Shown here one piece after another: positions 57,956 to 64,000 of a stretch of DNA of 64,000 bases; the first letter of the stretch is position 1; each line of letters opens with the position of its first letter. Below the pieces are notes generated by a model. It was not told the DNA's origin. It saw nothing but the letters and a program-made list of their open reading frames with translations, and ran no database searches. The stretch lies in contig CP136061.1 in NCBI GenBank assembly GCA_032622095.1, positions 18,788,991-18,852,990 on the forward strand, given 5' to 3'. Source of the stretch: Siphonodentalium dalli (lineage: Eukaryota; Mollusca; Scaphopoda; Gadilida; Siphonodentaliidae). The translations under genes and the position numbers were made by a program.

Positions 57956-59345
57956 ACTGACTCATATCCTGGGAATTTGGTTGCTTTAATTTACCTCTTA
58001 TCTGATTTCTTCGGTATTGGAATGTCATGTGAGCATATTGCTGGAACTGACTGACAAGAAGAGCTTGAGTCTTTTTGTTTCTCGTGTAGACTGGAGGTTG
58101 TCTAACCCAGCTTCATCTATCTTTTTTGTGACTGACCGCTTTGTTCTATCTCTGTAATGTTGTTTATGAAGCTAGCAGCTCGTTTTTAACTTTCTCCCAC
58201 TTGAAGATGTATATAAGCACGTGTGGATACATGCATTATACTTATTTATGGATTGGTATAAATCATGTTTTGTCCATGCAAATATTCATGTAATTGTTAT
58301 ATGGCACCATGCTGGTTACACATGGAATTACTATGTGTTTACATTCGTGACAACACTTGGGGAATTCCAATTTGAATTAGGAATCACCATATATGGAAGT
58401 TGTAAACCACACTTGCTCACATCCAAACTGCCAAGAAAACCATCATGGTAGGACTTTACAGAAAATATGATATTGTGTCAGATGGGTATTGTTGTGAGTC
58501 GTTATTGGTAATAAACTAATTTGGGTAAATAAATCGGCATTTGGTGAAATTCAATTTTTGTTGTAACTGGATGATACGGGGACAATCGATTCAGATTGTA
58601 TACCAATAATCATTTCACTCATACTCAAGTGATATTATTTTATATTAATCCAAATTATATATATTACATAATGACAACATGGCTCTGTGGGAGACATGGC
58701 TCATAGGCCAGAGCCCTATAATAACATATACACATGTATACTAATAAAACTTAATTTTGTTGTTTGTCCGCTTGTACGACCATCAGAGCTGAAAAATTGT
58801 AAAGAGGGGCAATTGGACCCGTTATTAGATAGGACATCAGATGTCTTAAAAGGGCATTAATAATTATTTTATATAAATTTGGCTAGAGGCGACCAAATAG
58901 TTGGATCAACAGATCTGAAAATTTGCACATATGGGTAATATGACCCCGGGGAATCTCATTACTAGTAAATATGTGCAGTTGACCTCAGATGTCTTAAAAG
59001 GACACTAACAATAAAATAATTATATAACCCATACAGGGCATATATTTCATCTGATTTTGTGAGATTATTTTACGAGAATCTAGATTTGGATTCTCGCCGA
59101 AATATAAGCCCTGCCATAAGGCCAATATAAATAAATTGATAGATTTACATCCAACTTTTTTAGAAAAATGGGGCGGAAGGGCGAATTTTATTTTTTATAT
59201 TTTATTCTTCCTAACATAAACGGTCATGGTCAGTTCTAGATAGTGAAGCAGTATCCTATCTTACATGATACAAGGTGATTTAGATTGTCCAATTTGATCT
59301 AAATAGACTGACTGATTAGTGGATCATTGTAATGTAATTTGATGA
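57956..59345. other. gene-free stretch
   Basis: CAGATGTCTTAAAAGG(G/A)CA recurs at about 58850 and 58987 and again near 59790; ATGACCC(C/G)GGG phrases accompany it. Otherwise nothing recognisable. Confidence 0.4.
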
Positions 59346-59591
59346 TTAACCCTGCCATGACTGGAGCTTCCGGATTTTTTGCCAATACATACTCTTATAT
59401 ATGCGAGTCACCCATAGTGAGCCTCGCATATAATCGAGAATGCATTGGCCTAACAATATTTACCTTGATCTTGTAAGCCAGTGCATTCTCTTCTATATGC
59501 ATGACTCTCAATGGGAGACTCGCATATATAAAAGGATGCACTGGCACAGGATCTTTAATGCTACATGCAGCTCCCTTCATGAAAGAGTTAA
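59346..59591. mobile_element. piggyBac-like MITE (CATGACTGGAGC subfamily)
   Basis: TTAACCCTGCCATGACTGGA at the left and TTCATGAAAGAGTTAA at the right. Two hairpins of the GCATTCTCTTATATATGCGA type sit inside, more diverged than in the 400-bp subfamily. Confidence 0.7.
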
Positions 59592-60861
59592 GGCGTGAGA
59601 AAAATATTTGCATAAACGATATGCAAATAAAAAAAATTGAGGAGCGGACTGAAAATAGGGTCGGGAGGGGATGTAAATCAAGCAATATTTTTATATTGGC
59701 CTAATGGTTGCAACCTGGTTGGTCAAAATTTAAACACGGGGATAAATTGACCCATAGAGTATCATGTGGAAGATGTCGTTAACCTCAGATGACTTAAAGG
59801 GGCAAATATGAGCAAAAAAGAATGTTTCTGATCAGCTTAGGAGATATGTAGGAAAATTGGTACAGATGGGTCACCTGACCCGGGGATTGTCATGAGATAG
59901 ACATCAGATGAATTAAAGGGGGACTAATAAATGATATGGGGCGAAAAGGGGGGTACATGTTGTGCATAAAATGTTGGAGATATGCTCATAAGCAACACAA
60001 TATATACTAGTACATGTATATATATATTTAAATCAAAGAACATTTTAATATAGTCAAACGTAAAGCGAATGTGCAAGAATGTGTCGCAGACTAGCGATCA
60101 TAGAGACAACATTGTCAAAACAATCATTGATATTGCGATGTCATCATTCACAATAAGCATGTGGTGCCAAGACCCAAAAAAAGATCTCTGTTTCCGGTTG
60201 CCGACTGACCTGCTGAAATTTGGCCAACCTGAATTTTTTTTTTCAAATTAAAAACAAAATTATTGCTGATTAATGTACCGGAAAGAAAGCAGAATGTTGT
60301 TATATGGGAATATATGCTCCAAGTATCCGAAACCAAGAATGTTATACAGTTGATTAGTTGTAGCCAGGAAAAGATCTTATTTAATACAATTGATATGCTT
60401 GATTTAACGCATTTACTGACATGCATTAATTCTATCAATTTTCTCATTTTCAAGAATTTTTCAAATTTTGAGATAAATATTCATGAAAGAATCTTCCAAG
60501 TTTAATCAGATTTTAATTGAACCGTAATCTAAATTCTAATCTAATCTACATGTCATTATTTTGTTTAAATCTAATCTACATATATAAAATTCCGGCTGTC
60601 CTGGTAAGCTTGTAATTGGCTAGATTCATTGGAACTTACTGTAGTGGCATGGCTTACACCATCTAAGTTCCATCGGTGGACAATGAACGCTGTGAGTGAG
60701 TAGATTTTCAATAAAAGTAACAATTATGACCAACGCACATGTATTTATCGACTAAATACTAATATAAGTTTGAAACCATCCATTCACCTACTACATAAAG
60801 GCTACATTGTACATGTCATTTATTCTTAAAATCCGACAAATAACAGAACGTAAACACTGAC
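59592..60861. other. gene-free stretch
   Basis: About 59620-59705 (AATAGGGTCGGGAGGGGA, then TATTGGCCTAATGG) is the inverse relative of 47160-47240. Short frames at 60069-60505 show no domain. Confidence 0.4.
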
Positions 60862-61714
60862 TAGTGCTGGGACGGTTGGGTTTTTTTCCAAAATGGTTAA
60901 CCACAGGCATTAACCTAATCATAACCGATTAACCGCGACCATCATTACCCTAAGTACGAGATTGAATACACTGGTCACTATATCGGCAAATATCGGTAAA
61001 AACAAGTGTTTATTACGCGTCCCGGAAACGTTGATATACTAGTACATGCGATCACAAACGATGTCTTGGTCGTACAATGCGGTCCTGTTATGGCGATCAA
61101 ATAGTGGTAAATGTGTATAAATTAATTCAGTTTTGAGCCCAAACAAACTCAAATATAATATATATTAGTAGTGCGCTAGTATATCAATGTTTACGGGAGT
61201 TCCGCACCGCATAAACAACGCTTGCTTGCAAAACCTTCAGTGACGAAATATAGTTCCTTCCTCGTGTATATCCTGGGCACAATTAGCCCAAACATGTCTA
61301 CTACAAGGTACTAAAGATAGGTATACTGTTGTTTAGTAATGTTTACTAGTGTTTGGGTATAGGTAGGTATGAATTAATCACAGTGGCTCCACGATGTTAC
61401 TTCAATTATTTTATAAACAATCGTCGTGATTCATTACACAAGCCCCAGCCAGTGTTTAGGAAATAAAGTTATCGAACACATCACTAGAGATTCCGGCACT
61501 CTGAGTTCCCACTCCCAGTAGGCCTATGTGTTTTTTCTGGATGTGCGACTTCATATTGGATGTTGATCCAGAATAAACGAATCGCTTTCGGCAGGCCTTG
61601 CATTCCGCCCATTTCTTGTTTTTTTTCGTCATCTTCAATTAGGAATAAATGTCCCCAAACATTTGATTTCCGTTTTTGTAGGTCTTCTGCCATCGTTTTG
61701 AATGATAATGACAA
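60862..61714 (-). mobile_element. decayed hAT-type element remnant
   Basis: TAGTGCTGGGACGGTTGGGT at 60862 resembles hAT terminal repeats. The minus strand toward 61714 encodes a BED zinc finger, the usual hAT transposase N-terminus. No transposase core is left between them and I could not find the second terminal repeat. Confidence 0.45.
61456..61714 (-). pseudogene. BED-type zinc finger, N-terminal transposase fragment
   Basis: One minus frame starts MAEDLQKRKSNVWGHLFLIE (from 61693). The next frame carries KWAECKACRKRF and STSNMKSHIQKKH, the W-x2-C-x2-C ... H-x4-H pattern of BED fingers that bind DNA in hAT transposases and host factors. The two frames meet in a run of eight A (minus strand, about 61622), which looks like a one-base indel; alternatively the ATG just before that run is the true start. 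The frame ends at 61456 with no catalytic domain. Confidence 0.6.
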
Positions 61715-62249
61715 AGGGGGGACAGTTTCAAGAAAACAGACAGACTATTGGTGATGTAGTAAAAGTCTAGACTTAATTCCTTTGATGTATGCCACGGTGC
61801 GCGTGCAGCCGGAACGTCAGGTAATGCCGCCAAAGGAAATTTGCATTCAATGTGTACTCTCAGGTGCCAAATAAAAGTGCTGGGTGACATTTTTACCAAA
61901 AAAAGAATAATAGTGCTGGTGTACAATAAATGTGCTGGGTTACGGATTTTACTTTTCATGGCAGTATGCTTAAAACTCAAGTCATTAAGGCTTATGTGTA
62001 CATTTATATTGTACAGGGAATCATACCAGTGCGGAGGAAGTGACATTTACATGTAGGTATTATGCATCATGTATCTTCACTATCTTGTTTACCCCATTCA
62101 TACATTATGTATGACCATGCGTGCAATTACATATTACTCATATGATGTATAGTTGGCATAGATTGTGTTACATGTTGATTGTTGTATTCTACAGTACACA
62201 CTGCACATGACTCTTTTTTCTCTTCTTGTAGGTTGTGGGGTCTTCGGGT
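61715..62249. other. gene-free stretch
   Basis: GTGCTGGGT words recur near 61880 and 61935. Nothing else seen. Confidence 0.35.
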
Positions 62250-62410
62250 ATATATGGTTCACTATTCCGATGGTTAATTATTCTGAGGGTTCGTTATTCC
62301 GCTTTTCCATGAGGGTTCATAATTCCGACTATTTCAATATTCCGATACCTTCTATATGGCTTAGAATACAAGTAAATTCCCATGTCGCTGATAATTTGGG
62401 ATCGGAATAA
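62250..62410 (+). repeat. 16-bp tandem repeat (TATTCCGAGGGTT type)
   Basis: Units such as CACTATTCCGATGGTT, AATTATTCTGAGGGTT and CATAATTCCGACTATT follow each other. An inverted unit (GGATCGGAATAATGAA) lies at 62400 and more inverted words (CTCGGAATAATGGACTC) near 62556, suggesting the two ends of one element of about 350 bp. Confidence 0.6.
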
Positions 62411-62956
62411 TGAATCAAACAAACATAACAGAAATAACCTAAATTACACACCATTTTTCCACTTTGTATACTATAGGGATTAGCCATACTTAATAAATAA
62501 TTAATTAGTTGAAAGTGTGATACACAGGTAGCATTAATGAATATGGTGCTTATGACCTCGGAATAATGGACTCTCAGAATAATTATCCCGGGTCCACTGG
62601 CAATACTCATGAGTCTCATATTAATGTCACTTAATTTACAAGTAAGAATTAAATGGGCGGTCGGTCAGGTAGTGTCATGGGGGTGTGATAGTCAGTTGCG
62701 TTATGTACCGCAATGTTTGTGAAACTCAGTTAACATTGTTGTACCGTAACTGGTCATTACACTCCCTTATAAGACATGTAGCATTCAACTTGATGTATTA
62801 TAGCACACATAATGTAGATTTAAAAGATTCCCTATTGCAGTGTCAGGGCCCTGTTGCACTGAAAGCTGCGATCAGCTAATATCAGTGATCGGACATCAAA
62901 GGTATAAAACTCATCCAGGGTCATCTCCAGGGCATATTTTATATTAGTTACATACA
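62411..62956. other. gene-free stretch
   Basis: Apart from the inverted 16-bp words near 62556-62590 nothing is recognisable. Confidence 0.35.
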
Positions 62957-63195
62957 GAAACGAGAGGCCGATCACGATCGGCAGATGTTAACCCATCCCT
63001 TGGCGATAGTAAATTACTCTGATCGGAATTATAAATGAGAGTTTTGATGTTGAATTATAGAGTATACTGTTAGGTACTATTATAGACAATGCACATAACA
63101 CAAATTACTGGAATTTATGTGTCACTCACATTTATATAAGAGAATGCACTGGAACAGGATCTGTAATGCTGAACCACCACAGCCTTGGGTTAAAT
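62957..63195 (+). repeat. GAGGCCGATC repeat plus piggyBac-like MITE end fragment
   Basis: ACGAGAGGCCGATCACGATC to GGAATTATAAATGAGAG matches 11776-12005. From about 63130, TATATAAGAGAATGCACTGG and AACAGGATCTGTAATGCT match the right part of 59346-59591. Confidence 0.55.
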
Positions 63196-64000
63196 GTGAA
63201 AAGGTGACTTGGACATGCAATACTTGATCAAGAGATTCCAATATAATGATAATGTATCAAATTCTACCCACAACAGCAATCAAGATAAACATCTCACTGC
63301 TGACCGATTAATATCTGTTATACAGCAGAGTTGTTGTCAATAAATCACATGCTTATGTTAAATAGGGCAAGGAATTCAAACTAAATTAATTTTTCAACTG
63401 TGATTAGTAATAAAAGTGAACATAAACCTTTATTTTGGACTCCATTAAATTTGGGGAAAATTGGGTTAGCAAAGTCCTTAAGGGGATGGCAAAGTCTGTT
63501 TCATAAAAAATGTCTGGAAACGGGCTGACAAAATTGGTATTTTTCACATAAAAGCAGACAGAAATAGATATAACAACATAGAGATAATATATAGAGCATA
63601 TATCGTTAAAGGAGGTGCCACGATAGATGTGAGCTAAAAAGCTTTTTGTACCAGAAAAATGACTTTGAAACAGAGTATATCTGCAATATTATGTCATTGT
63701 TTTGGCATTCAAATGTGAAAAACTATAACTTCAACAGTATCATTAGGCAGCCCATTATGATAAGTGACATACCGTTAAGAGCCAAGGAGCTACTAGTATG
63801 CTTTAGATTAATGTTCACTGTATCGTTTGCAAAACGTCCGCTAAAACGTGTCAGTTTTTCTTGGGAGCCAGTCGCCATATTTCAATTGTAAACACATGTT
63901 CATGACGTTGTTGTCAATTTTTAATTCGCGGCAGGTACATGAAAATCGACCAGAAAAGCAATCCGATCCTGCAATCGGGCAAGTTTATGATATGAAATCG
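63196..64000. other. gene-free stretch to window end
   Basis: An 81-codon plus frame at 63646-63891 has no recognisable domain. No other signal. Confidence 0.35.

Noticed and set aside
1-64000. tRNA or rRNA genes
   Set aside because: I looked for A-box/B-box pairs with a cloverleaf and for rRNA core motifs and saw none that I could support by eye.

Overview
The window looks like AT-rich, repeat-dense invertebrate nuclear DNA, most likely from a bivalve mollusc. The pointers are many 'GGGCCATAACTC' repeat arrays, TACATG-rich DNA, CTCACCTGAG-type repeats, GT-AG introns, and several cut-and-paste and LTR element families stacked in one another. There is no operon structure and no confidently recognisable host gene. 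All well-supported long coding sequences belong to mobile elements.

Layout. Positions 1-22342 hold dispersed repeats only. They include piggyBac-like TTAA-flanked MITEs built from two long hairpins, pogo-like palindromic MITEs with CAGTAATG ends, minisatellites, and GGGCCATAACTC arrays. A 61-bp minisatellite of 15 copies (21260-22161) ends this part. Positions 22343-31724 are one complete Ty3/Gypsy LTR retrotransposon with two 534-bp LTRs that look identical and a 4-bp ATAT target duplication. It has gag, then a protease-RT-RNase H-integrase frame entered through a clear -1 frameshift signal (T TTA AAC plus a stem-loop), and 2.5 kb of unexplained sequence after pol. Two in-frame stops interrupt this copy.

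Positions 32104-51916 are the main find: a 19.8-kb CACTA (EnSpm) DNA transposon that appears structurally complete. Both ends read CACTACTGCA, it is flanked by CAA on both sides (3-bp target duplication), and both subterminal regions are arrays of CATTAAA words pointing inward. It carries an intact three-exon Tnp2-type transposase gene on the minus strand (40607 to 34723, 1061 codons) and a divergent second gene on the plus strand (last exon 45438-47050) with a coding 26-residue repeat. The transposase presumably cuts at the CACTA ends. The second protein and the CATTAAA arrays may form a partner DNA-binding system, as TnpA does in plant Spm, but that is inference. Many smaller foldback elements sit inside it.

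Positions 51917-64000 are again repeats: a diverged fragment of the same Gypsy LTR, more pogo-like and piggyBac-like MITEs (one nested inside another at TTAA), a 72-bp minisatellite, 16-bp CCGAGGGTT arrays and a decayed hAT/BED fragment.
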